This document shows, in pieces, positions 23,700 through 34,614 of a stretch of DNA of 64,000 nucleotides (position 1 is the stretch's first letter; the number at the start of each line of letters is the position of its first letter). The stretch is from Maylandia zebra (lineage: Eukaryota; Chordata; Actinopteri; Cichliformes; Cichlidae). The DNA lies in NCBI RefSeq assembly GCF_041146795.1, contig NC_135169.1, positions 8,080,264 to 8,144,263 of the forward strand. The letters run 5' to 3'. The notes under the pieces were generated by a model, which worked only from the letters and a program-made list of their open reading frames with translations, was not told the DNA's origin and did not search any database. The position numbers and the translations under genes were made by a program.

Positions 23700-24330
23700 C
23701 TGCTGCCAGTGAGTGTAGTTTGCCATTCATACGACTACAGGGAGCAAAACGCACTAGAGCAGCTGTTCTCCACCAGGAACTATGGTGAGTGGGTGCATGT
23801 GGAAGACACTTTTAAAGAGTTCACACAGATTTTAAATACACATCATTGGTCAATTAAACTCCAATATGAGAGTAGCCACTTAAAACTTCATGTCTTAGAT
23901 ACCACAGTATTTTTGAAGTGATAGAGGCCATAACAGAAAGCTGAGCAGAGGGTATTTTTCTTGCACAGAACAAGTTACCATCTGCCTCACACGTTCTGCA
24001 GCATAGATTTTACATTTTAAAGCTCTCGGGGGAAAAATCCCAGTTTGTGTGACATTTTAATGAGAGCAAAATCAGAGGGGAAGGTCAAAATGCCCTCAGA
24101 GAAACTGGTGTGTTACTCACTGCATAGATGCATCTAATCCACGTAGAGGAACGGTGTGGCCAACTGCAGGCAAGATGTGCCATTCAGAGTGGGGAGTGTG
24201 GGCTTGTGCCTTGTTTCTCTCCTGTTCCCACCAGTGTTTTTCCCTCTGAAGAACTGGTAACCAGTGTGAAACGTCAGGGATGCTCGATCAGACCAGTGAG
24301 CGCAAACAAACCCAGCCCTCCCAGCTTATG
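23700..24330 (+). repeat. Possible Penelope-like element fragment
   Basis: A frame ending at 23921 reads EFTQILNTHHWSIKLQYESS with HVLDTTVF, similar to the end of Penelope-type reverse transcriptases (NxxHPxIKFTxE...FLDTTI). The following sequence has the word GTGTGAAACGTC at 24264, a type often seen at the ends of such elements. No GIY-YIG endonuclease can be read. Assignment is tentative. Confidence 0.4.
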
Positions 24331-24589
24331 GTTTTAATCTTTATTGGGGGAGAAAACTTTTTAAGCCCTAATTTTGACAGGGAGTAGAGTCTTTGAAGCC
24401 TTTTCTGGATCCTCAGAGGGGATGAAGGAGGCAGAGGAGGAAGCAGAGATCGGTCTGTGTTTCATTGTAAGATAGAGACCTGGACCATTCTGGGAATGAC
24501 AGCCGACTTTGGCCCATCGGTGGAGGATCTCATGAAGAGAGACGGCAGGGAGAAGGACAGTGTTTCATCGATAACAGCTCCAACACCTA

Positions 24590-24755
24590 CAGTGTATATA
24601 ATATATACATCAAAGTATATTTGCTATACTTAATGTATATAACATCATGTTCTTCTGTCCCCTTTCCACAGTGCAGGAGCGTGTCAGGATAGATTTCACT
24701 GCGTGTTGTATTTGTATAACTGTGCATGTGACAAATAAAGAAACTTGACTCTAAT
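24590..24755 (+). repeat. 3' tail of a CR1/Rex-like LINE
   Basis: The end GTATAACTGTGCATGTGACAAATAAAG is a typical fish CR1/Rex1-type 3' terminus. Upstream coding sequence is too decayed to read. Confidence 0.5.
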
Positions 24756-26718
24756 CAGCACAAACGAGGCTCTGACACATGGATTGTTTTTATAGTTTAT
24801 TTAAAAGGATTAACCCCAAAATGTGAAAACAAGACCATCAACAGGCAAGACAGAGCTGACAATGTTACTGATGACTGTCTGTAAATAAAGGGTGAGTGGA
24901 AAACTAAAACTGGGGTTGGGAAACTTGCTGTGATCACTAACAGCTGCACGAGTTCTGGAGTCACCAATAAAACAAAAAGTATAAAAAAGGTTTAGCAAGC
25001 TCAGCATTACATAGATAAGGGATTAGGTGGGGATACTTTCAATGCAAACCCAGGATGAGAGCACGAGGTGAGGCAGAGGAGGAGCAGGGAAGTGATGAAG
25101 GAGGACCAAAAGGATTCTTCTGTATCTTTGGGTTTGCAGCAATAAGCAGGTGGATTTTTAATGTTTCTAACTGTTTGCACAGTTTCCGTGCTGTTATTCT
25201 TTAGCTTTGGGGCCGTTTTATAATAGTTTTGTCTGAGGTGTTTAAGCTTCTATTTGTTCATCCACAATATTGTTTAGCTGATTCTATACGAGCTCGTTCC
25301 AGTTCTTTCAGTCAGTCTGTTGCTTCTCTCCCGATCATTTTCCCTGTTCCTCATAAATCCCAAGGGTGGGGCCCGTGGGTCCATGTTAGAGTCTGGACAC
25401 ATTTCCACCCTGAAAAGAAGAAATGACATTCAGTTACCTTTGTGTGCAGCAGAAATGCCTCCTGGGTGCACTGGAGATAGAAAAGCACATCCCTCACTTA
25501 TTTTAAAGCTAATGCATTCAACAGCATTTCTATAAAATGAGACCTGATTTTTATTCCATCATATTAAGCCCATCTCTCAGCATAAACATTACTGTCATGG
25601 GTTACTTTGATAACTCCAAACTACAGGAGGTCAGAGGTCGTTAGGAGCTCCCTGGCTGTGCAGAGGCAGGAGGCGAGCTGTGGGAAACCCTTTGACGGCT
25701 GATGAGGAATTGTAAATGCTTTTTGTTGGAAGACGGCAGCTCGTGAAAGGCAAATGTGCAATGCTTTTGTGCTGTGTGAACGACCATCGTTGAACATCTA
25801 TAATCCAGTTTTAAGATCCCTTTTTGTCAGGTGTGACTGCACTTAAAGAGGCCTGGAGGCCTTTTCAGAGGCGTCTCTCTTCGTGCATGAGAGACAAAGG
25901 TGCCACCCTGTCTGCTGGCTTTGTTATCTTCACACCTCGGTTCATATGATTAGGTAGAGGATGATTAGGGGTCCATGACCCTCTTGGGGACTCTCCCATA
26001 TGGCTAAATGTGGGACTCTCCATCAGCAGCTCCTTACACTATGCTGAGCTGGATGACTGAGAACCGACATACTTCCAGGTGAATGTAACGCTACGGAGAA
26101 ACTACAGCGAGAGTAAACCTGCTAACTTTGGTGTTTTTTCAAGTATCGGGTAATTTTATATGTGACTTTTTCTATCAGGTGAACAAACTGTGCATGCATA
26201 TTCACGCTAAAGATAAATGCAGAGAAAGCGCAGAGTCTCTGCTTTCAGAAACAATTGGATTAGTATCAATTGAGCGAACGGTTCAAAAGTTACAGTGATT
26301 TAAAAACGTTGCAAAAACCTGTTGGATTGTGAGTTTCAGGCATTAAATGCAATTCTACATCCGGACACTAGAGGGCGCAGAGCGCGATGGTGGTACCGAG
26401 CAGTGTTTTGGGGCGCAGAAGAAGAATTTCACAGAAAGAACTTCCTGTTGTGAAGCTAACCCCAGCACAGCATGTGTGTCGTTTGTGTTCACGGTTTACA
26501 GAAGATTATTGTGTTTTCGTCTACTTGTTACCCAGGCTGACAGCAGCTTCACTGCCTCAGGTTAGTAAACATTACAATGACCGTGCACGGCGCACCTCAC
26601 AGTACAGGCTGTTGTTCGGTCATTCGCACATCAGGATGCGGGTCATTGTGTATACACTGTGGCTTTAGGCTGCAGGTTGATGGATGCTAATGCTAGCTGA
26701 CTTGGCTAATGCAGAATA
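24756..26718. other. Gene-free spacer before the Tigger element
   Basis: Nearly 2 kb without a supported gene or named repeat. A CTCF-like word at 26365-26378 is listed separately. Confidence 0.4.
26365..26378 (+). promoter_or_regulatory. CTCF-like motif 3
   Basis: ACACTAGAGGGCGC fits the CTCF core (CCASTAGAGGGCGC) with two differences at the left edge. It lies between the class II genes and the SET-domain gene, so it could mark a domain border. Occupancy is not shown. Confidence 0.4.
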
Positions 26719-29282
26719 CAGTGGAGCCCCGACTTTCACGAAAAGTTCAAGTTACGAAGGCACTGAACGGCAATACTTCTGCCCGTGTTACGGAAAAATG
26801 CCCGCGTAACGAAATCCGCTGGCTCTGATTGGCTGAGCCTTCAATGCCCACAATGCCTTCCGAATCATGTGACAACCCCTTGGCTTCCGTACTTGCGCTT
26901 CGCTGTTCCACTTGAACCACGCAGCTAGCAAAATGAAGCGTAAAGTGCTGTCGATGAAAACAAAGAGAGAAATTATTGATAAATATGAGCGAGGTGGGAA
27001 ACTTAGTGCTATTGCACGCGAGTATGGCCGAAATCCTTCGACCATAGGAACAATTCTAAAACAAAAAGAAGTCATCAAAGCAGGTAAACCTTCAAAGGGC
27101 CCCACCATCATGTCCAAAAGGAGGACCCCCATACACGACGAGATGTAAAGGCTTCTCCTTGTTTGGATTAAAGACAAGGGAGAGACTGGCAATACCCCCA
27201 CAGAGACTGTCATTTGCGAGAAGACGTCCTCAATTTATAATGATTTAGTAAGTAAGGCAGCTTCCAATGAGCAGCCAACGGCATCGACGTCCTCGCAGGA
27301 GGCACCCCTAACCTCCCCAGAGTTCAGGGCATCGCATGGGTGGTTTTATCGGTTCAAGAAGAGGACTGGCAACCACTCCGTTGTGCGTCACGGCGAGGCA
27401 GCAAGTTCCGATCACACGGCTGCCGAAGAATTTGTTAAAAAATTTGAGGAACTTATAAATCAAGAAGGCTACATCCCCCAGCAGGTATTCAACTGTGACG
27501 AGACTGGCCTCTTCTGGAAAAAGATGCCGCGGCGTACGTACATCACCGCGGAGGAAATAAAGATGCCAGGCCACAAGCCCATGAAGGACCGTCTCACCCT
27601 CGCCCTGTGTGCTAATGCCAGTGGGACTGTAAGGTCAAGCCACTCCTAGTGTACCACTCAGAAAATCTGCGTGCCTTCAAGAAACACAAAATTTTAAAGG
27701 AGAGGCTCGAGGTTATGTGGAGGTCCAACCCCAAGGCCTGGGTGACCCGACAGTTCTTTGTCGAATGGGTCAACTTGGTTTTTGGCCCTGCTGTCAAGAA
27801 GTTCCTTGAGGAGAACGAGCTCCCCATGAAGTGCCTGCTGATCATCGATAATGCCCCCGCCCACCCCTCTGGCCTCGAGGACGATATCCTGGAGGAGTTC
27901 TCGTTCATCAAGGTTCTCTTCCTCCCTCCCAACACGACCCCTCTCCTCCAGCCCATGGACCAGCAAGTGACCTCTAATTTAAAGAGACCGTACACGAAAC
28001 ACATGTTCAAACGGTGTTCGGACATAACAGAGAGTACGCAGCTCAGCCTCAGGGAGTTTTGGAAAAATCATTTCGACATCGTTGCATGCCTCAAGTTGAT
28101 TTCTTTGGCATGGCGGGAGGTGAGTCGTCGAACGCTAAATTCTGCTTGGAGGAAGCTGTGGCCTGATGCTGTTGCCCCTCGAGATTTTGAAGGCTTTGAG
28201 GGGGAACCTCAACCTGAAGTCAAGGTTGAGGAGATCGTAAATCTCGGCACCGCCCTGGGACTGCAGGTTGACGAGGAGGATATAAACGACCTTGTGCATG
28301 AACATCGAGAGGAGCTGTCAACGGCAGAGCTGCAAGAGTTGGAGGCGATGCTGCACTCATCAGTACAGCAACAATTTAGCGAGGAGGAGGAGGCCGTCAT
28401 ACCATCGGCTGATATCAAGGACAATCACCCTGAAAAGAACTTTACCGCTCATGCTATAGAGCATTTTGGTGCGTCTGCCTCTCCCACTTCAGATCCATTT
28501 TGAAAAGTAGACAGAGACAGACGTCGTTGGATAGATTTTTCACAAAGAGGCCAGCAACAAGTCAACCTTCAGGTGAAAGTGTGCCTTACAGGGGGAAAAG
28601 CGATGGAAGTAGCAGTAGTGATTAGTTCAAAAACATAAAAATGCACTAAAAATAAATGATAAAATAGATTTTTTTTTAATTATCTAAGTTTAAAAAAAGT
28701 TTTAGTTTTAATGTTTAGAACGTCATGTACATGCAGCATATGTATGCATGCATACAGCTGACACATATATACACTTATTCCTCTAATTTTGAGTTATTGG
28801 TAATGTTTTTACCCAAATGCGATACTTCTTAAAATACAAGCAGACATTACAAAGAAAGCTGAAGTGTTACTAATTGTGTAAAAATGTCTGAATTGTTTTT
28901 TGTTGCCTTTCTTTTTTACTTGTAGTGTTTTAGATGTCAGGGCTGTTGGTGGATTAAAACTTTTTGTTAATAAAAATAATGTTCTCTCTGGTCTTTAATG
29001 TGCACTTCAGTGTCTGTTGCACTACCTCCTGATGTTTAAAGCCTGATTAATCTTTGAATTAAAAAATCAACAACTTTACACCTTAATGTTATGCCAGTTT
29101 CCCCCGTGGTGGTGCTGTATGTATGTATGCATGCATACGTATGCTTTCTTCAGCCTCCACCACCTCCGCCACCAAGAACTTCGTCTCCAGCCAGCATCTA
29201 AGCACTCAAAAGGCACGATGGCTGCTTCGATTTACGAAAAACCGTCGGGAACAGATTAATTTCGTAAGTCGGGGTTACACTG
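26719..29282 (+). mobile_element. Tigger/pogo DNA transposon, nearly full length
   Basis: The left tip CAGTGGAGCCCCGACT and right tip AGTCGGGGTTACACTG are imperfect inverted complements with the look of Tigger1-type ends. TA precedes the left tip (26717-26718), while CA follows the right tip, so one target copy has mutated. The element is about 2.56 kb and carries a pogo-type transposase (separate entry). It lies in the gap between the class II genes and the SET-domain gene. Confidence 0.88.
26933..28503 (+). pseudogene. Tigger-type transposase, two lesions
   Basis: Starting near MKRKVLSMKTKREI, the protein has an N-terminal CENP-B-like helix-turn-helix (AIAREYGRNPSTIGTIL), a second DNA-binding domain (HGWFYRFKKRTGNH) and a DDE nuclease core with NCDETGLFWK, IIDNAPAHP and the region around LLQPMDQQV. 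The core would cut and rejoin the terminal repeats. Two lesions break it: a stop at 27146-27148 between the binding domains, and a small insertion near 27628-27636 that shifts the frame before the second catalytic aspartate. The long downstream frame 27649-28503 (284 aa) is otherwise open. The family is related to TIGD genes, but the terminal repeats mark this as a transposon copy, not a domesticated gene. Confidence 0.88.
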
Positions 29283-30017
29283 CAGTGTGTTGCTGTGACA
29301 TTTGTGAGGTTCCCTCAGACACACTCCGCCAGTCTTGTTGCTGTTAACAACAAAATATTAAAAAATCCACCATCTGTTCCACCGTCACCAGTTAATCTGG
29401 AACACCGGGTGATTTAACGCTACTCCGTGTTCATACTTGGAAGTATTAGCATGTTATTGACTTGGATACTATATTGTTTTAAGCCTTTGTGAATGTTTGT
29501 TCATTTTAAAGTGAAAATGCCATCTGCTTTTGGCACAAAACTATCGAATTTGCAGCTTCGGTTAAGTGGGATGGTTTGTCAGACATCACCGTAACATCAT
29601 CCTACGGTAGGACCGTTTGTCAAACAGTGGTTACATGATGTCTGGAGACTTTCTGGTTCAGTTTTGTTTGTTTAGCAACTTCTGCTCATTTACGTAACTG
29701 CTGTTTTAGTCATGGCTTGTTTTCTTTGCGTTTGCTGGTTGTAGAAATGGTTTCTATGAAGCGTTTCTTTTAGCTGAACGAACTGCTGGTGTGCGTGCAT
29801 GTTTTATACATGTGCTAAAGTTAAATGTCTTTGTGCAGAACATTGTGTGCTTTGGAGAAACAGCAGAGGATCAACAAAGGTTCAGTTTTAAAGTAGGTAC
29901 TGCTCGGTGTCCAGTGTAGCGACATAGCTAGCTTTGCATCATACCGAGACACGCTACTGGTGCTATAAAGTGATGTGCAGAGTTTGTCTCTCTCTTTGTA
30001 TTTGCAGTCCAAACAAC
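29283..30017 (+). other. 5' flank and likely 5' UTR of the SET-domain gene
   Basis: A splice-acceptor-like TATTTGCAG ends at 30007, ten bases before the start codon at 30018, so a non-coding first exon probably lies in this stretch. No core promoter motif could be fixed. Confidence 0.4.
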
Positions 30018-32247
30018 ATGGAGAAAAACATTGTGTACTGCCTGCTGTGCAACAAGCCCCAGCTGTTCATTTGGAATCACCTGAGCGGAGTGTGCCTGAA
30101 AGACGGCACAGCACAGGAGAGGGAGCAAGAAGCTTCCAGAGCTAAAGCCTCCCAGAAGCTGTTTTCCAGGGAAGGTCGACTCTGGAGCTTCTCGGAGCTG
30201 CAGGAGTTTTGCAAGGACGCAACATCTTGCACCAAACTCTGCAGTCGTCTTCAGAGTCGTGGCTTTATCATCACAGACACTCCCCAAACCTTCCCAACAC
30301 AGAGGTCTGATGAGCTTGTTGCCACTCTGGCTCACACATACTGCAGGACACATACGCACTTTGAACACTGTCTTACTGTCACCTTTGCAACAGCTTTGAT
30401 AAGAAGGAAATCCTCGCCGTGGCCAAAAGGGACATCGAGTATTTCCACCAAAAGCTTGCAGGCGGTGATTGCATCCCCAGCGTTGCCATGACAACGTTCA
30501 GGCAGTACTGCGAGGCCATCCTGATGTTACAGCACGGACTGACAGCAGGTGCTGTTCAGGAACTTTCTGTAAGCGCCGCCAACAAAAACAGTAAATTATA
30601 AGTGATAGTTGATGGAAGTCACCCTGAGCTCCAACACTTTGTCCCACACCCACAGGTGCAGGACTGGATGGAGCGAAGGGCAAGCTTGTGGATGACCATC
30701 CAGGAAGAAGAAGTAAGTCCTTTGTTCTCAGCAGCGACTCTCTTCCTGCTCTGTGTGGACCCTGGGAGGTGATTTATAGTTTTCATTGATGGCTCTTGTC
30801 TCTGCAGCTGTTGGAGTGCTACTTTAAGAACATCCGCCCAGTGTGCTTACAAAACCAAAGAGTTGGCAGTGACGACGGGGGCAGGTTCTTCCTGGGAGAA
30901 GGTGGGGTCCCTCTGACCAACCCAACAGGAGATGTACAGCGCCTGAGGGCCAGGTGAGTGCTGCACACCACTGGATCCATACTGGCAAAACTTTGCCAGT
31001 GTGGTCATAGCACTCAAACACATGTGTTGCTGCGTTTGTTGGTGGATGTAGAACTGCTTCACCTTTCTAATTTGGTTAGATACCTGCGCAGCGACACTGA
31101 GGATCCTGCGGCTGGGTCAGCATCACACTCAGCAGGAGTAGAAACCTCGGGACAGGCCAGGTATGCTTTTTGTTTTTATGTTACCCACTAGCACAAGAAA
31201 ACCTGCGTTACAAGTTTCCACATACAAACTATTGGTGGGTTTCTCTCTCATTCTGTGTAGGTCCATTTCCACAAAGCGCCTACCACTCAGGGAATGGGAT
31301 GCCTTCCAGCAGACCTTCCCAGTAACCCTAAATGGAGAGCCACCTTCAAAACGCCGGTGTGTACAGGCTGGTTTTCCACACTACCGAGCCCACTACAAAA
31401 GGTGGAGGGAGCTTCAGCTTAAGCAGAGAGTTCAGCACATCCTCGGTAAGCCCGTCATGCTAATGGACGCTCTGCCTCCATTATTTACAGCTCTAATATA
31501 TACACATAGCTCAGCAATACTTCACATCACAGAGGTTCAAATATATACGATTGACTCAGATGGTTGATTTGCAGTATTCCTCACGCCTCGCTCTGGGACA
31601 GGGTGTGCCAGAAGAGGCAACGCCCCTCAGCGTGCAAGAGTACAGACGGCATTAGATAAGGAGACCTGGAGCACCAACAAGCCCACTGTTGATGCCGTCC
31701 TACGGGCCTGGGGTGCTCCACAGCCCAGGATCCAGGACAGCCCGTCCCTCATGTCCTCGATTTCAGAGCAGAAATGGAAGGGCCTGGCTTTGAAGGACTT
31801 CGGGGGGGAAAGGGGCAAAGGTAAATGCACCTATCGTTTGGACCACACCCTCGTTTGACAGCAAGTCAACATTTCTAAAGAGCTTATGATGACTTCCTGT
31901 TGCTCACAGGTGTCATCGCCCTGATGCCCTTCAACAAAGGAGACGTCGTCTGCGACTACCACGGGACGTGCATCACCAAAGCTGCAGGGAATCAGAGGCG
32001 GCAGTCAGGGTCTCTCTTCTTCTACAGGGACGAGTGCCACAGGGCTGATGCCACTGCGTCCCCCTGTGCCTGCCACCTGCACAAGGACTCCTATAGAAGG
32101 CACATGAACCATTGCCAAAGGAATCCAAACGTGAAGCCACAAAGGTTCACCATGAACTTCCCTGCTGGTCCTCGGGAGAGTGTGCTGTTCATCGCCCTGA
32201 GGGACATCGCGGTTGGAGAGGAGCTCCTGTGGGACTATGGAGTCTAG
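30018..32247 (+). CDS. SET-domain protein, KMT5A-like, with unknown N-terminal half
   Basis: Eight exons join in frame to 504 aa: 30018-30304, 30394-30568, 30656-30712, 30808-30953, 31080-31160, 31261-31445, 31575-31820 and 31910-32247. The C-terminal ~110 residues form a SET lysine-methyltransferase domain: GKGVIALMPFNKGD, DYHG, RHMNHCQ, FIALRDIAVGEELLWDYG. Its order and wording match KMT5A (H4K20 monomethylase), but the NHS motif is NHC, CVDAT is RADAT, and tryptophan replaces the tyrosine two residues before the catalytic tyrosine. The N-terminus has CLLC...H...C, possibly a zinc-binding knuckle. The middle (RPVCLQNQR, RFFLGEGGVPLTNP, REWDAFQQTFPVTL, YKRWRELQLKQR) is not recognised with certainty. 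It recalls a multi-copy fish family that I associate with tyrosine-recombinase-like elements, a low-confidence memory. Intron 1 has a weak donor (GTCTGA). AATAAA at 32332-32337 follows the stop. Confidence 0.82.
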
Positions 32248-32331
32248 AGATGGCACCGTGTTTTATGTCCCATATCCTACATTTGGATTTCTGCCCACAC
32301 CGACATGACTCCAATAGTGTATTTTATAATC

Positions 32332-32337
32332 AATAAA
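32332..32337 (+). terminator. Poly(A) signal of the SET-domain gene
   Basis: AATAAA lies 85 bases after the stop codon, followed by a T-rich run (GTGTTTTTTAATAT), the expected arrangement for cleavage and polyadenylation. Confidence 0.7.
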
Positions 32338-32344
32338 ACTGTGT

Positions 32345-33076
32345 TTTTTAATATATTGCTGCGTTTTGTATAAGTTCAAACTCAAGCTAAAGCTATTCTG
32401 TTATATATCTTTCTCAGAGGTGAAATGCCGGTTGACTCGGTCCATCACTGATGGAGTCTCCCATAAATCCTTTGGCTGGACATTTGACTTGTCTTTATTT
32501 TTCCTTTGTTTGATGCTTTGCTTGGCTTTTGTTGTGTCTGACCTTTTCTGATTAAAAGGAAATTGAGCTCACAGGACACCATGTTGCCTCAGCTGATGCA
32601 GTCCTCTTTGCAATAATGTTTATTTCCAAAGGAATTTCTAGAAATTCAGAACAGTAAAATTCACAGAATGAATTAGAAGATAACTCTGATGTAGTTAAAC
32701 TAAAATCCTCTGTGGGGGTTGGTATATAAACTCTTAACACCTAGTTAGCATGAATAAGTGTTGAATGATCAACTCCAGACAGATTTGGTATTCAACACTA
32801 AGTCAGAGTTAACGTTCCAACTCTCCAATAAGAGTTAAATTAACTTATAAAGACACTTTAAAAGAGCTGAAATCAAATCTGACAGTCTTCATTTGGACAT
32901 GTTGGATTTTTTTTACTTTTTACTTTTTTTTTCACTTTTTAACATGCATGTAGAAGCATATCACACGGAGGCTCTCCACCCACTGTGAGACAGGCAGTGA
33001 GTACTGAGAAACCTGCTAAACCTGCAGAACACTCATCATTTAGAGTCTGACGGGGGTTGACACTAAAATACTTTAA
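32345..33076. other. Spacer after the SET-domain gene
   Basis: No gene or named repeat. Includes a T-rich run near 32908-32940. Confidence 0.4.
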
Positions 33077-33830
33077 ATGTTTAGCCTGAAGATCAAAGCC
33101 TTGGATCCCACATTTGATTCGCTTTGTACCAAAGCATCAAGGGTTTCACAATATAAGAAGGGTTCTCATATAATTCATGAGAGATGTGATGCTAACGATG
33201 CAGCTTTATTATCACTGGACGCTCGTCAGGCCTCGGACAGAATAGACTGGTCAGATTTATTTAACCTTCTCCCAAGATATGGATCTGGAAATCATTTTCT
33301 CAGATGGGTTCAACTTTTGTAACAAACAATAGTTTCTAAACCCGTCACATTGGAGCGTTCCACTCATCAGGGGTGCCCGTTATCTCCAATGCTATTTATT
33401 CTGACTGGAACCTCTGGTGATGACACTTAGAATGAGAGCTGTACTATTTGGTTTCCAGTTAGGAGATCGAGAGCAGAGATTGGCCCTAGGCCCTAGACTG
33501 GCTGTCTGTTAGCCAAGTTGCAAAATTAATGCTACAAATGGAGCTATTTAGACGATTTTCTGGCTGTAAATGATTCAAAATCCTCCTCCGTCCTATTCCT
33601 GAACAAGGATGAAAGGTTATGCAGAGTTTTTATATTGAGTCACTTCCTCTGCCTCCTCCAAAAGAATCCTTTCAGAAGTTAAACGATATCTTTAATTGGT
33701 TAATTTGGAATAACAAAGGTCCTAGATGAAGACTTGGCTTGTTGTACCTGCCATATGAAAGAGGGGGTTACAATTCTCTGATCTTAAACTGTATCACTGG
33801 TCTGCACAGGTGCGCTCAGCCACGCTCTAT
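33077..33830 (+). repeat. Degenerate L1-like LINE polymerase fragment
   Basis: The frame 33077-33322 contains ALLSLDARQASDRIDWSDLF, a decayed form of the SLDAEKAFDRVxW motif, and HQGCPLSPMLFILT follows at about 33364. Later sequence shows many stops. It shares a long identical word with 23598-23644. Confidence 0.75.
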
Positions 33831-34358
33831 TCTTCCACTGAGACACCTGCAGCCTGAATAAAACGTGAACAAAAAACAGCGACAAACCTTCAGTTTGATC
33901 TGCATCTATGCTCTGCAAGCTGAATATATATAATTTTATTTTATTTTAAAGTTTCCACTTGACAGAAATGTGTTTTTGTTGGAGATTCCCGAGGTTCGCA
34001 CGGTGTCATCCTCCTGAAAAGGAAACACCTTGTGGCGTCAGGTGAGCTGCAAAAGGTGCTGTCAGTCACATGACCCTGAGCCTCAGCAGGAAGTCTGACC
34101 CCTTCATAATAAAAGCATGTTCTTCACCTGCACTAATCAGGCTGAGAACACGCTGGGCTGGAGTCACGTGATCGACTTGTAGTTCAAACACAGCTGTTTC
34201 CTTTCCTGAGTTCTTATCACATCTCCTAAACACATTTCCTCCACCTCAGAACGTTTCTATCAAGGAAAAGTGCTTAGGAAAGGAGGTAGAAGACCACTGA
34301 GTGTATGTGAACGTGAAGGGCTTTTATTGTGAAATGCGGGGTAGGGAAAAGTTGTTCC

Positions 34359-34370
34359 GCACATGCGCGG
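34359..34370 (+). promoter_or_regulatory. NRF1-like site upstream of CTC1
   Basis: The words at 34358-34369 (CGCACATGCGCG) match 11 of 12 positions of the NRF1 consensus YGCGCAYGCGCR. It lies about 250 bases before the CTC1 start codon, a plausible TATA-less housekeeping promoter element. Use is inferred. Confidence 0.45.
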
Positions 34371-34614
34371 TAGAGATCCTGCGTGAGCAGAGACTAGTCA
34401 GTTTAATAAGTTTGATGATTTGTTTAAAATACAGAACAAAAGTAAACAAAGTAGGACGGTAGGGCATCATGGCGGCTTTATGAACGGTAAGAGGCGGGAA
34501 CACGGGGGCGACGGTCAGAGGGAGGACATCAACAGGAGGAGGACCGGAAGCTGTTTGAAAGCCGTGAGCGGGAGTTTGTCAGCAGGGGGAGAAACCGGCA
34601 CCCGGAGCGAAGAC

